A stretch of 44,864 nucleotides of DNA from Candidatus Bathyarchaeota archaeon (GTDB lineage Archaea > Thermoproteota > Bathyarchaeia > 40CM-2-53-6): NCBI GenBank assembly GCA_005884195.1, contig VBBP01000058.1:1-44864 (forward strand), in the 5' to 3' direction. Both the position numbers and the translations under genes were made by a program. Of this stretch, positions 33,505-42,232 are shown one piece after another. The notes beneath the pieces were generated by a model. It searched no databases and was not told where the DNA came from. It saw nothing but the letters and a program-made list of their open reading frames with translations. Position 1 is the stretch's first letter. Each line of letters opens with the position of its first letter.

Positions 33505-34272
33505 CTACTTTCGAGCGTCGAGTTCAGGAAGGAGTTCGTAGAATTTCTCTTGAACATCTGAGATAAGCTGGTCGCGCTTGGCCGGATTGGTTATCCGGAG
33601 CATAAGGACGAGGTTGGCTTGCTGGGAAGTCACCTGCGTGACCCTTACTTGGGGAGGAGCGTCAGGCACAAGGTCCGTCTTCATCTCCTGGCCTATTTCC
33701 AGCAGATTTTTCTCCACGTTTTTCAAGTCATACTTGCTGTCAACGGTGACCGGAATCTGGACCCGCAAGCCGCCGGACCGGCTTCTGTTTATGACGGATC
33801 TCTTCAATAAGGTAGAATTTGGGACAATAACTATCTCGTTGTCAGAGGTTAGAATCTTCGTTTGTATCAGGTTCCTCTCGATGACTCTTCCATAGTAGTC
33901 TTGGACCTCTATCCATTCTCCCACCTTGAAAGGTTGGTAGGTGGAAATGAACTGGGACGCAGCCATGTCTGTGAGAATGTTCCTGTAAGCGACGATTATC
34001 GCAACTCCTCCCAGGAAGAGAATCAGGAGGAGCACGTTGATCGCTACGTCAAGCTGGCTCAGGCCGATGATTATTCCAAAGATCCAGATAGCCCAAGACC
34101 CGATCTGTTGAAGGCTGGCTACAAGCCCAGAAGGAACGGACCCTGCAGCTCTGTGGATGATGCTCCGGTAAAGACGGACGACCAGGAAGGTGAAGAGAAG
34201 GGTCAGGACAACGTAGAAGATCCTGATGGCGAAGCTGCTCGTCAGAAGGTCGTAGATAGTTGGAAGTGCCAT
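33505..34272 (-). CDS. Small-conductance mechanosensitive channel (MscS type)
   Basis: A 255-residue MscS-family channel that opens on membrane tension to release solutes. Three hydrophobic helices cover about residues 13-33, 50-66 and 72-95, the last being the Gly/Ala-rich pore helix. The beta domain motif FKVGEWIEVQDYYGRVIERN follows at about 123-142, with the sensing loop VPNSTLLKRSVINRSR. The C-terminal alpha-beta domain is present. Next to the TrkA-like gene 32 bases upstream it suggests joint control of osmotic and ion balance. Confidence 0.92.
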   Translation of the reverse strand: MALPTIYDLLTSSFAIRIFYVVLTLLFTFLVVRLYRSIIHRAAGSVPSGLVASLQQIGSWAIWIFGIIIGLSQLDVAINVLLLILFLGGVAIIVAYRNILTDMAASQFISTYQPFKVGEWIEVQDYYGRVIERNLIQTKILTSDNEIVIVPNSTLLKRSVINRSRSGGLRVQIPVTVDSKYDLKNVEKNLLEIGQEMKTDLVPDAPPQVRVTQVTSQQANLVLMLRITNPAKRDQLISDVQEKFYELLPELDARK

Positions 34273-34304
34273 ACTAGCCCGGCAAGACCTTCGTTCTGAC
34301 CGAG

Positions 34305-34976
34305 CTAGTCAGATTCACTCGATCTTAAGAGTTCGACGGTTCGCGCCACAGATGGGGCGTCACCAAGAAGCAAGACCTTGTCGCCCGATTTCAACTCGAG
34401 TTCGGGTTCGGGGAAGACGAAAGCGTCGTCCCGGCAGACGAGGCCAACCCGGCACCTTTCAGGTAACTGTATCTCGTGAATTTTCTTGCCTATGAGGGAG
34501 GCGTTTAATGGGATGATGGCTTCTGCCACTCGCAGGTTCTCGGCGGACCGGTACATGAGCGTAATAGACTGATCCTTCGAGAGGACATTCTCAAAATCAC
34601 GGAGAGCCAAGTCAACGGGGCAGATTACCACGTCGGCTCCTGCTTGCATAAGCCGTACCTTGTTCTTGGGGCTGTTTGCAACTGCGATGACCCGGGGAAT
34701 GCCGAAGTCTTTCTTTGCAGCTCTCGTAGTTGCAAGATTTACTCTGTCGTCGTCAGTGGCAGCGAGCAGCAGGTCAGCCTGAGACGCGTCAGCTTTCTTC
34801 AGAATATCTAGTTTTGACCCGTCTTCGTTTAGTATGATTGCGTCGTACTTGTTTGAGACGTCCTTACATCGCTCTCCCTTTTTCTCTATAACTGTGAGCT
34901 GATTCTCATCGTTCAAGGATAGGTATCCGATGAGGTGCATTCCGATTCGTCCCGCACCGACAATAAGTGTTCTCAT
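34305..34976 (-). CDS. TrkA-type potassium-transport regulatory protein (RCK)
   Basis: A 223-residue cytosolic regulator with an N-terminal NAD-binding RCK_N domain (MRTLIVGAGRIGMHLIGYL, then LTVIEKKGERC) and a C-terminal RCK_C domain (EIQLPERCRVGLVCRDD to SGDKVLLLGDA). Such proteins gate Trk/Ktr potassium channels in response to nucleotides. The frame is open upstream to 35135, but ATG 34976 starts exactly at the conserved fold. No Trk channel subunit is in the window. It is followed by the MscS gene on the same strand. Confidence 0.88.
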   Translation of the reverse strand: MRTLIVGAGRIGMHLIGYLSLNDENQLTVIEKKGERCKDVSNKYDAIILNEDGSKLDILKKADASQADLLLAATDDDRVNLATTRAAKKDFGIPRVIAVANSPKNKVRLMQAGADVVICPVDLALRDFENVLSKDQSITLMYRSAENLRVAEAIIPLNASLIGKKIHEIQLPERCRVGLVCRDDAFVFPEPELELKSGDKVLLLGDAPSVARTVELLRSSESD

Positions 34977-35331
34977 AGGCTGGTCTCTACCTCTTTTTCC
35001 GGTAAATCTAGGTAATAGTTGAGAGTCGGTTGGGCGGACCGAGTAATAAGCTTCCGTTCCCGAAAAGATGCCTGGGAGCATCGCCACGCTCAACGTCTGA
35101 ACTTCAATTCGGTTGAAACAATCCCTTTTTCGCAATTAAACTCCATTTCACCCATATGAAAAGGGAGGCGGGAAATAAGTGGAACACACATGGCGATTCA
35201 AGCGATTCAAGCCCTAACGAAGTATGTTTGGGTAGAATCCGCCCTTCATTACCAGAATTCAGCCTAAAACATGAGCATTGAGTTGCGTTCCAAAAAAAGG
35301 GAGAAGATGGGACGCGGGGTCCCATTAGTGT
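34977..35331. other. Intergenic region between TrkA-type and Lys-rich zinc-protein genes
   Basis: 355 bases. I find no gene that I can support. GCGATTCAA occurs twice in tandem at about 35190-35210, and a T tract for the upstream minus-strand gene lies at the right end. The left end should contain the TrkA-type promoter; AGATTTACC is on the minus strand about 30 bases before its start. Confidence 0.4.
35292..35298 (-). terminator. T-tract terminator after Lys-rich zinc-protein gene
   Basis: On the minus strand seven T bases (plus-strand CAAAAAAAGG) lie 34 bases after the stop codon at 35332. This fits an archaeal poly-U terminator. Confidence 0.5.
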
Positions 35332-35727
35332 CTATATCTGAACTGGGCTTGGCCTAGAATCGTGGCCTATCGGGTTGTCGTGGTCTTTGTGAAGTATGTC
35401 GTAATGAGTGTTGCATAGGTTCTTAGCGCAACTCTTGCAGAATTGCGTTGCACGTTGAGTGCAGCGAGTCTCGCGTTCCATTCGTTCTTCGCTCGTGATT
35501 CCGAAGCCGCCGATATCTCCCACTTCGACCTCTTCACAGGTCTTGAAATCGGGGCTCAGGTTTGGCGTTGTAGCTAAGCTGGGTCTTGGTGCTGCATTTG
35601 CCTGAGTTGTTCGGCTTGTCTTTGATTTGGCTCTGGTTTTAGCTTTCGTTCTTGTCTTCGCCTTGGCTTTTCTCTTGGCTTTCATTGTTGGGTCGCTAGG
35701 ACCGTTCTCTGGGCTAATGATAGCCAA
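35332..35727 (-). CDS. Lys/Arg-rich protein with B-box-like zinc finger
   Basis: A 131-residue protein that I do not recognise by name. Residues 15-40 are an extremely basic, repetitive Lys-Ala/Lys-Thr tract (KAKRKAKAKTRTKAKTRAKS), like histone H1 tails. After a linker, the C-terminal half has a Cys/His array (C..., CTQRATQFCKSCAKNLCNTHYDILHKDHD) that resembles a B-box zinc finger: two CxxC-like pairs followed by H-x-x-x-H and H. Binding of nucleic acid by the tail and a protein contact by the finger is a plausible reading, inferred. The start may also be the ATG at residue 15. Confidence 0.7.
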   Translation of the reverse strand: MAIISPENGPSDPTMKAKRKAKAKTRTKAKTRAKSKTSRTTQANAAPRPSLATTPNLSPDFKTCEEVEVGDIGGFGITSEERMERETRCTQRATQFCKSCAKNLCNTHYDILHKDHDNPIGHDSRPSPVQI

Positions 35728-35794
35728 TGTCTAACCCTGTCGATGTAAATCAGGTAACACAAATCTGCTCCGCAGAAGCACAAGCTCTAGGAGG

Positions 35795-36373
35795 ATGTTT
35801 CCCGCCGCAGGCGAAGGGCTGGCAATGTCCAAATCTCACGAGGACAGGCTTTGGATCGAAGGCAACGGTTTGGTCGATCTCGGGTCCGATGTCAGGGTAA
35901 TCCGAGCACAAAAGGCCGATCTTGATAGGGTGCTGGAAATTCTGGAGGAGGCCTCTCGGTGGTTAATCTCAAAAGGGCTTGAGACCCAATGGCTGCCCAG
36001 CCCAGCTTTCCGTCAGACTATTCGTGACAATATTGACCACGGGGATGTCTACGTTGCAAAGGACGTCAAAGAGACTATTGGGACGATTACTCTCCAGTGG
36101 AGTGACAAGAAGTTTTGGGGCGATCTACCACCAGATGCCGGGTACATCCACAAGCTTGCGATCAAACGCGCCCATGCCGGCCAACGTCTCGGCCTGAGAT
36201 TGCTCAGTTGGGCTGAGGCGAAGGCGCGAGCAGACGGGAAGAGTTACCTGCGGCTTGACTGTCTCGCTAGCAACAAGGTGATTCGCGAATATTATGAGAA
36301 GGCAGGATTCGTCCACGTAAGAGATATTTCGGCGCCTGGTTGGGAGGCCAGCCTCTACGAGAAGAGGCTCTGA
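35795..36373 (+). CDS. GNAT acetyltransferase
   Basis: A GNAT-fold enzyme of up to 192 residues. The acetyl-CoA-binding motif A is LAIKRAHAGQRLGLRLLSWAE near residue 124, and YYEKAGFVHVRD near residue 168 is the usual last strand. The N-terminus DVRVIRAQKADLDRVLEILEEA is typical. The most upstream ATG (35795) gives an extra Gly/Pro-rich segment; ATG 35825 is the other choice. The substrate is unknown. It is convergent with the acyl-CoA dehydrogenase gene, three bases apart. Confidence 0.88.
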   Translation: MFPAAGEGLAMSKSHEDRLWIEGNGLVDLGSDVRVIRAQKADLDRVLEILEEASRWLISKGLETQWLPSPAFRQTIRDNIDHGDVYVAKDVKETIGTITLQWSDKKFWGDLPPDAGYIHKLAIKRAHAGQRLGLRLLSWAEAKARADGKSYLRLDCLASNKVIREYYEKAGFVHVRDISAPGWEASLYEKRL

Positions 36374-36376
36374 CTT

Positions 36377-37540
36377 CTAGGAAGGATGGAGGATGTTCTT
36401 CGAGATGATCAGCCTCATGATCTCTGAGGTCCCTTCCCCCACCGTCATTAGTCTCGCGTCCCGCCAGTGACGATGAACATCAAACTCGTCAGCGTACCCG
36501 TAACCTCCATAGATCTGAATTGCCTCGTCACACACTTTGAGGGCGTTTTCCGTCGCCAGAAGTTTGCCTTGGGCGGCTTCTGACTCGAATGGTTTTCCCT
36601 GACTCTTCAGGTGCGCTGCGCGGTAGACCATCATGCGTGACGCGTTGATCATCGTTAACATGTCGGCGAGTTTGGCCTGAGTCATTTCGAACTCGGATAG
36701 CGTCTTTCCAAACGCCGTTCTTTCCTTGCTGTACTTCACGGCTTTTTCGAAGGCGGCTTGGGCGATTCCGGTTGTGAGGGCTCCGATCGTTACGCGTCCG
36801 CCCCAGAGCATTCTCTTAGCGTACTCAAAACCTTCTCCCTCTATTCCCACAAGGTTTTCCTTCGGAACCTTTGCATTTTCGAACACTACCTCTGAGGTGA
36901 CTGATCCTCTCACGCCGAGCTTTTCAATGTCTTTGCTCGATTTTGCTTTTTTCGAATCTACCAGAAATGCGGACGGGCCTTTCGGGGTCTTGGCGAAGAG
37001 GAAGTACTGGTCGCAGTAGCCTCCGTTTGTGGTGAACATTTTCGTTCCGTTGACTATCCATTCGTTCCCGTCCAATCGGGCCTGGGTTTGCATGTTTCGC
37101 GCATCTGACCCAGCTCCTGGCTCGGTTAGAGAGAATGCGGCGAAGGATTTTCCGTTGATCATTCCGGGAAGATACTGTTTCTTCTGCTCTAGATTACTAA
37201 ATTGCCGTACTCCTTCGCAACAGGTTCCGTGAATTGCGAGTGAGAGAGCAGTGCTGGCACATGCCTTGCCGACCATCTCCATGGCCGCGACATAGACTGG
37301 CCAGGGAAGTTCAAGGCCGCCATACTCTTTAGGAAAACCTATGCTTGTGAAGCCCTGCTCGAACATCTTGCTGATGTTCTCGCGCGGAAACGTGGCGTTG
37401 ACATCGATCTCGCGGGCGGTGGGTGCGATCTCTTTCTCGATGAAATCTCCAAGGGAGTCTAGGAGGAGAATATGGTCCTCGGAGCTGGACCCATAAATCA
37501 TCTGGATGAGTTCTTTCTGTTCGTTCCCGAAGAAACCCAT
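36377..37540 (-). CDS. Acyl-CoA dehydrogenase
   Basis: A 387-residue FAD enzyme that introduces a trans-2,3 double bond into acyl-CoA. It shows the FAD segment FAAFSLTEPGAGSDA (about residues 130-145), GYGYADEFDVHRHWRDARLM and the end motif VGEGTSEIMRLII; the Glu just before GTSEI is the usual catalytic base. Length is normal for the family. Electrons would leave by an electron-transfer flavoprotein, not seen here. No beta-oxidation partners lie directly next to it; the thiolase-fold operon is 1.8 kb away on the other strand. Confidence 0.93.
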   Translation of the reverse strand: MGFFGNEQKELIQMIYGSSSEDHILLLDSLGDFIEKEIAPTAREIDVNATFPRENISKMFEQGFTSIGFPKEYGGLELPWPVYVAAMEMVGKACASTALSLAIHGTCCEGVRQFSNLEQKKQYLPGMINGKSFAAFSLTEPGAGSDARNMQTQARLDGNEWIVNGTKMFTTNGGYCDQYFLFAKTPKGPSAFLVDSKKAKSSKDIEKLGVRGSVTSEVVFENAKVPKENLVGIEGEGFEYAKRMLWGGRVTIGALTTGIAQAAFEKAVKYSKERTAFGKTLSEFEMTQAKLADMLTMINASRMMVYRAAHLKSQGKPFESEAAQGKLLATENALKVCDEAIQIYGGYGYADEFDVHRHWRDARLMTVGEGTSEIMRLIISKNILHPS

Positions 37541-37683
37541 GTGATTAACCTCTAGGAAATTCCTTTTTTGGAAGCTCCGGTTTATACCTTAGCCACGAGC
37601 CAAATCTTGATTGAGCAACGGGGGAGAGTTCCATACTCCTAAAATTGGAACGCTTCTATCACTACCAATGAAGGATCTAGGCG

Positions 37684-39312
37684 ATGAGGACACGGACCCT
37701 TAGGATTGCCCTAGTAATTCTCAGCGTCGTGGCGGGTCTCCAGTCCTTCATCGTTCTCGGGCATAGTTCGTCTGCAATTAGTCCGAACTTGGGCCTCATC
37801 CCACAGCCGATTAGACAAGGACCTCTCCAAACCACCTACGCTCTTGGAGGCTATTACTGGTTCCAGATCGGAGCCATTGGCGACGGTAGCAGTTACAATG
37901 TTGATGGCGCAAACATTACGATCAGAACGGTCTATGACCAGGTTCGAAATGACGCTCATTCATACTGGGTAGGGACGCTACTCTCTACTGGTGGTTTCGT
38001 CCAAGTAGGATATCTCAACGGATTGAGTACGACTGGCCAAACCTATTGTTGTGCGTGGTTTTTCGAAACCTTCTACACCCCAAACTGTGACTGTCCGCCT
38101 ATAATCGGCCCTGAGGGATCAGCCGGGCCCATCGGGTCCTGGCACACATACTCAATGGTCCATGCCGGCAATGGCGTCTGGTCTTTCTACATGGATGGCA
38201 ATCTTCTTGGAAAGTCACCTCCGCCTGGGGACAAGAACTATCTTGGAGCCAGCGCTACTAGTTCAGGGAACCAAGCTCCAGCGGGAATCGCTGAAGTAGC
38301 CCAGGCTACTGACAACAAGGACATAATTGGCCCTGCGGAGTTCAAAGATCTAGAAATACGTCAGGCTGGCCCGTGGCACCAAATGACAACCGGGGTGAGC
38401 CATTGTTGCTACGGTTACAGTAGCCAGACAGGCTTGCCCAACCTATACGGCGTCTGGGAAGTTGAAGGCCAGAGGGACGATTTTCTCGCGGGAAGCAATA
38501 TTCGCCAACCGGCCTCCGCGACTACACTCTGGCCGACGTCGGTTCCGTCTCCGACTCAGCTCACTTTCAATTTCATCGATCACAGTGGAAATCCTTTCAC
38601 GCCTGATTGGATTTCACTACTGGACCAAGGCAACGGCAACGTAATGTACTATACTAGCTTCGGCTCCCAGAGTATTCCTCAATTCAGCACATTCAAAATT
38701 AGCTATGCGTACTGGCACGGTGTCAACGTTGTAAACAATACCTTGATCTCTAGCTCAGCATCAAGCCAGACAATCCAGGGAAGTGTCTACTCCATTCCCG
38801 TCCGTGTAGTCGGTCGATTCTACTCCCTTCCCGTTAGCGGAGCAACAGTTCTCACATTCCTTCCTGACTCGACGAATCAGACTGTCAGAACGGACTCTGA
38901 AGGAAACGCAACGCTTGCACAATTACCTCCAGGCAACTACAGCTTGCGAGTTGTAGTACCGTACGGAGTACAATCTGTTTTCAGGACGAGCGTGCTGGGA
39001 CCAGTTAACATCTCGATCCCTGTCTTCAGCATCGCTGAGCTTCTCACCGTTATTATGCCACCAATTGCAGTCGCGATTGCTGTTGTGGTGGTGGCGTTGA
39101 GGAGAGAACAAGCTCGCCGGGCTGCCATGCCAATTACTTCGCCTTATCCAATTCCAATCCCTGCTGCGTATTGTGGTGTTTGTGGAAAGCCTCTTGGTCC
39201 CGCAGAATTCTTCTGTATGACATGTGGAACTCCACGATCTGGGTCTCCGCAGCTTTCACCTCAACAGCAATTGCCCCCATCGCCATCGGCTTCGCCTCCG
39301 CCGTCCCAATGA
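37684..39312 (+). CDS. Cell-surface protein with membrane anchor and C-terminal zinc ribbon
   Basis: A 542-residue exported protein. The signal peptide covers residues 1-30 (RTRTLRIALVILSVV...). Residues about 50-240 look like a lectin/LamG-type beta sandwich (SYWVGTLLSTGGFVQVGYL, GSWHTYSMVHAGNGVWSFYM), and about 375-425 form a small carboxypeptidase-regulatory-like domain (SGATVLTFLPDSTNQTVRTD). A transmembrane helix follows near 445-465, and the cytoplasmic tail carries a zinc ribbon (YCGVCGKPLGPAEFFCMTCG) and a Pro/Gln/Ser-rich end. It may bind sugars or polymers outside and signal or scaffold inside. Confidence 0.78.
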   Translation: MRTRTLRIALVILSVVAGLQSFIVLGHSSSAISPNLGLIPQPIRQGPLQTTYALGGYYWFQIGAIGDGSSYNVDGANITIRTVYDQVRNDAHSYWVGTLLSTGGFVQVGYLNGLSTTGQTYCCAWFFETFYTPNCDCPPIIGPEGSAGPIGSWHTYSMVHAGNGVWSFYMDGNLLGKSPPPGDKNYLGASATSSGNQAPAGIAEVAQATDNKDIIGPAEFKDLEIRQAGPWHQMTTGVSHCCYGYSSQTGLPNLYGVWEVEGQRDDFLAGSNIRQPASATTLWPTSVPSPTQLTFNFIDHSGNPFTPDWISLLDQGNGNVMYYTSFGSQSIPQFSTFKISYAYWHGVNVVNNTLISSSASSQTIQGSVYSIPVRVVGRFYSLPVSGATVLTFLPDSTNQTVRTDSEGNATLAQLPPGNYSLRVVVPYGVQSVFRTSVLGPVNISIPVFSIAELLTVIMPPIAVAIAVVVVALRREQARRAAMPITSPYPIPIPAAYCGVCGKPLGPAEFFCMTCGTPRSGSPQLSPQQQLPPSPSASPPPSQ

Positions 39313-39330
39313 GCATTTTATTCGCGGAAG

Positions 39331-39340
39331 TCTTATAGTA
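39331..39340 (+). promoter_or_regulatory. TATA-like box of the thiolase/DUF35 operon
   Basis: TCTTATAGTA lies 33-42 bases before the TTG start at 39373, with no other candidate nearer. It predicts a leader of about 10 bases. All four operon genes follow with short gaps. Confidence 0.5.
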
Positions 39341-39372
39341 AACACGCTAACGCCGTCGCTTCCGATAGGTTC

Positions 39373-40524
39373 TTGCCTCTCCGAATCGGGATAGTGGGCG
39401 TCGGATATTCAGGCTTCGATTCGATGACCCCCGGTCTCTCAACCCGGGAGCTGATGTTCGAGGCTGCAACTCGCGCCTATGAGGATGCTGGAGTAGACCC
39501 TCGAAAAGACGTTCAGAGCTTCGTCTGTTGTACCGAGGATTTCTGGGAGGGAATCAGCATTACTGACGAGTACATGCCAGACCAGCTTGGAGCGGTTCTC
39601 AAGCCGTTATGCACGATATCATCGGACGGAATTGTCGGGCTCGCAACGGCGTGCATGCACATCATGTCCGGAATTGCTGACGTCGTGGTCGTAGAGTCTC
39701 ACAGCAAGATATCGGATGTTGTAAACCCTGACGAGATCTCAAGCTTCGCCCTCGACCCTATCTACGATCATCATGTTAGCGCGGACCCGAGATTCGTAGC
39801 GGGGCTCGAAATGGCCCGCTACTTGAAAGAGACTGCGACAAAGAGAGAATACTGTGCACAGGTTGCGGTCAAGAACAAGAAGAACGCGCTCCTGAACCCG
39901 CGCGGGGTACACGGGGCTAACTTGGACAAGAAGGCGGTGCTCAACTCGAAAGTTGCGTCCTCACCGCTCACCGAACTGGAGTCGAGCAAGACCATCGACG
40001 GAGGCATCGTCTTCGTACTCGCCTCCGCCCAGAAGGCCAAGAAACTCGGCAACCACACTGTCTGGATAAACGGTATCGGCTGGAGTTCCGACACGCCATG
40101 GTTAGAGGATCGAGACATGGCGAGAGCTGTGTACGCGGAACAGTCAGCGGCTCGCGCTTACAAGATGGCAGGCGTGCGGAACCCAGCAACCTACTTTGAC
40201 CTTGCTGAGGTGGATGATACCTATTCCTACAAGGAACTTCAGAGCCTCGAGGCTCTTAAGCTCGCCACTAAAGGCAAGGCAGGCAAGATGGTCGAGTCAG
40301 GCACTTTTGATAGAGACGGGCGATTGCCTGTGAACGCGTCAGGCGGCTCGTTGGGAGTTGGTCATCTCCTAGAGGCGACCGGTCTTCACAGAGTGCTCGA
40401 AGCTGTTCTACAACTCCGAGGACAAGCCGGACGTCTACAGATTCAGAGGGCGAAGAAGGCTGTCGTTCAGAGCTGGAGAGGAATACCAACAGCGACCGGG
40501 GCAGTAGCGGTATTGGGAAACTAG
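39373..40524 (+). CDS. Thiolase-fold protein 1, catalytic Cys lost
   Basis: A 383-residue member of the archaeal thiolase/SCP-x superfamily, first of a four-gene operon. The fold is clear (RIGIVGVGYSGF at the start, ADVVVVESHSKIS, and LPVNASGGSLGVGHLLEATG near the end). By alignment with the family motif CASGG the nucleophilic Cys corresponds to Ser 83 in ISSDG. The usual EVHDAF motif reads EVDDTY (Asp 281 for His), while the GH of the last motif is kept (His 331). It therefore should not work as a normal Claisen-type thiolase. The start is TTG 39373. It may be a structural partner of thiolase-fold protein 2 or a lyase. Confidence 0.88.
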   Translation: MPLRIGIVGVGYSGFDSMTPGLSTRELMFEAATRAYEDAGVDPRKDVQSFVCCTEDFWEGISITDEYMPDQLGAVLKPLCTISSDGIVGLATACMHIMSGIADVVVVESHSKISDVVNPDEISSFALDPIYDHHVSADPRFVAGLEMARYLKETATKREYCAQVAVKNKKNALLNPRGVHGANLDKKAVLNSKVASSPLTELESSKTIDGGIVFVLASAQKAKKLGNHTVWINGIGWSSDTPWLEDRDMARAVYAEQSAARAYKMAGVRNPATYFDLAEVDDTYSYKELQSLEALKLATKGKAGKMVESGTFDRDGRLPVNASGGSLGVGHLLEATGLHRVLEAVLQLRGQAGRLQIQRAKKAVVQSWRGIPTATGAVAVLGN

Positions 40525-40537
40525 GAGGAGTCTGCTA

Positions 40538-41698
40538 ATGAAAAATCGTGTAGCAATCGTCGGGGCAGGTATGACACTATTCAGACGACGAATGCTTGAA
40601 AGTCCGAAGGAACTCTCATTTGAGGCGACGAGAATGGCCCTCGACTCGGCAGGGCTTGAACTGAAAGACATCCAGTCAGTGGTATCAGGCTCAGCACCAG
40701 ACGCTTTCGACGGCATGCACATGAAAGGAGAATACCTCCTAGACGGGATGGGAGGGATAGGCAAGCCCAACCAGCGCGTCTACGTCGGAGGCGGAACCGG
40801 AGTCTTCACGCCAATCGGCGGATTCTGGAACGTTGCCTCCGGAATGTACGATACTTGCCTCTGTGTTGCCGAAGAGAAAATGTCACCCTTGCATCCTCAT
40901 CCTCAGTACGCCTTCTGGAGCATATTCGACCAGATCCTCGAGAGACCTCTCGGCACAACTCTGCTGTGGATTTTCTCGTTGGAGATGAGACGATACATGC
41001 ACAAGTACGGGATCAAGGAGGAAGAAATCGCGAGCGTTGCGGTGAAGAACAAGGGAAACGCTGTTGATCATCCTTGTGCACAACTAGGTGCCAAGATAAC
41101 TGTCGACGACGTCATGAACTCCGAGCCCATCTGCTGGCCCGTAAAACGGTTGGACGTGAGTCCTCCTAGCGATGGAGCTGCTGCAGTGGTTCTCGCTACT
41201 GAGAAAGTCGCGAAGAAACTAACCGACCAGCCTGTCTGGCTCGACGGTGTAGGCTGGACTCTTGATAGCACACACTGGACGAACCGTGACTTGGCCTATC
41301 CGGAGTATGTTGAGAAAGCTGCCTGGATGGCCTACAAGATGGCCGGGATCAAGAAGCCGAGGAAGGAGATCGATATCGCGGAAGTCTACGATCCATTCGA
41401 CTACAAGGAGCTTCATCACATGGAAGGGCTTCAGCTGGCGGGCAAGGGAGAAGCTGCAAAGATGGCCGTCGACGGTGTAACCCAGCGAGACGGTGATCTG
41501 CCGGTCTGCCCCTCAGGCGGACTACTAGGCGTTGGTAATCCAATCGCGGCCGCTGGGATGATGAAGATCTGCGAGGTCTTCTGGCAACTTCGAGGGGAAG
41601 CAGGGAAAAGACAAGTGAAGAAGGATGCTCGGACGGGTCTGGCTCAGGCCTGGGGAGATTTGATGCAGGTCGGAACTGTTGCAGTAATGAGATCCTAA
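40538..41698 (+). CDS. Thiolase-fold protein 2, aldolase-like active site
   Basis: A 386-residue paralogue of the preceding protein, with a good ribosome binding site AGGAGG at 40523-40528. All three classical catalytic residues are replaced: Cys by Gly 85 (GGTGV in place of CASGG), His of EVHD by Tyr 284 (EVYDPF), and His of GHP by Asn 334 (GVGNPIAAAG). A Tyr at the EVYD position is what I recall for Ltp2, a thiolase-fold aldolase that works with a DUF35 partner in steroid side-chain breakdown. A retro-aldol or other non-thiolase C-C reaction on a CoA ester is thus plausible, as inference. Confidence 0.88.
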   Translation: MKNRVAIVGAGMTLFRRRMLESPKELSFEATRMALDSAGLELKDIQSVVSGSAPDAFDGMHMKGEYLLDGMGGIGKPNQRVYVGGGTGVFTPIGGFWNVASGMYDTCLCVAEEKMSPLHPHPQYAFWSIFDQILERPLGTTLLWIFSLEMRRYMHKYGIKEEEIASVAVKNKGNAVDHPCAQLGAKITVDDVMNSEPICWPVKRLDVSPPSDGAAAVVLATEKVAKKLTDQPVWLDGVGWTLDSTHWTNRDLAYPEYVEKAAWMAYKMAGIKKPRKEIDIAEVYDPFDYKELHHMEGLQLAGKGEAAKMAVDGVTQRDGDLPVCPSGGLLGVGNPIAAAGMMKICEVFWQLRGEAGKRQVKKDARTGLAQAWGDLMQVGTVAVMRS

Positions 41699-41707
41699 AG
41701 GAGGAAG

Positions 41708-42229
41708 ATGATATTGTCCCAGAAGATCACAAGCTATCCTGGCCACGAGATTACTCCGGAGGATGTAAAGGCGGGAAAGTATCTGGATCTTGTCTACAAG
41801 TTTGAGCCGAAGTATAGCTGGGCTGCAGGCGTCGCGATCAGCCGCTTCCTGGCCGAGCTGAAAGAGGGAAGGATAATCGCGAGAAAGTGTATGAATTGCG
41901 AACGGATACTTGTACCGCCGAGAATGTACTGCGAGCAATGCTTCAGGCCCACAGACGAATGGGTAGAGATCAAAGATACGGGGACTATCAACACTTACTC
42001 GATTTCACACGTGGGCACAGATGCTAGACGATTGAAAACACCTATACTAGTTGCGGTCGTCGATCTAGACGGTGCGACTCCTGGAATGGGAATACTCCAC
42101 AATCTGGGAGAAGTTGAGCCTTCAAAGATCAAAGTAGGCATGAAGGTCAAGGCAGTATGGAAATCGTCGAGCGAGAGGCAGGGCGCCATCACAGACATCC
42201 GCTACTTCAGACCAATAGGAGAAGAGTAG
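41708..42229 (+). CDS. DUF35 OB-fold zinc-ribbon protein 1
   Basis: A 173-residue DUF35 protein, which in archaea pairs with thiolase-fold enzymes as an acyl-CoA-channel partner. The rubredoxin-like zinc ribbon is KCMNCERILVPPRMYCEQCF (Cys pairs near residues 61-64 and 75-78), followed by an OB fold (TGTINTYSISHV, GMKVKAVW). An N-terminal extension of about 50 residues precedes the ribbon. A strong Shine-Dalgarno (AAGGAGGAAG) lies directly before its ATG 41708. It is third in the operon; its partner is probably one of the two thiolase-fold proteins. Confidence 0.92.
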   Translation: MILSQKITSYPGHEITPEDVKAGKYLDLVYKFEPKYSWAAGVAISRFLAELKEGRIIARKCMNCERILVPPRMYCEQCFRPTDEWVEIKDTGTINTYSISHVGTDARRLKTPILVAVVDLDGATPGMGILHNLGEVEPSKIKVGMKVKAVWKSSSERQGAITDIRYFRPIGEE

Positions 42230-42232
42230 AAC

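Noticed and set aside
35185-35212. Tandem GCGATTCAA units suggestive of a repeat array
   Set aside because: Only two units occur; far too few for a CRISPR or satellite array.
35104-35325. 73-residue minus-strand frame in the gap before the TrkA-type gene
   Set aside because: It has no recognisable domain, the composition is not protein-like, and it contains the T-tract terminator of the neighbouring gene.
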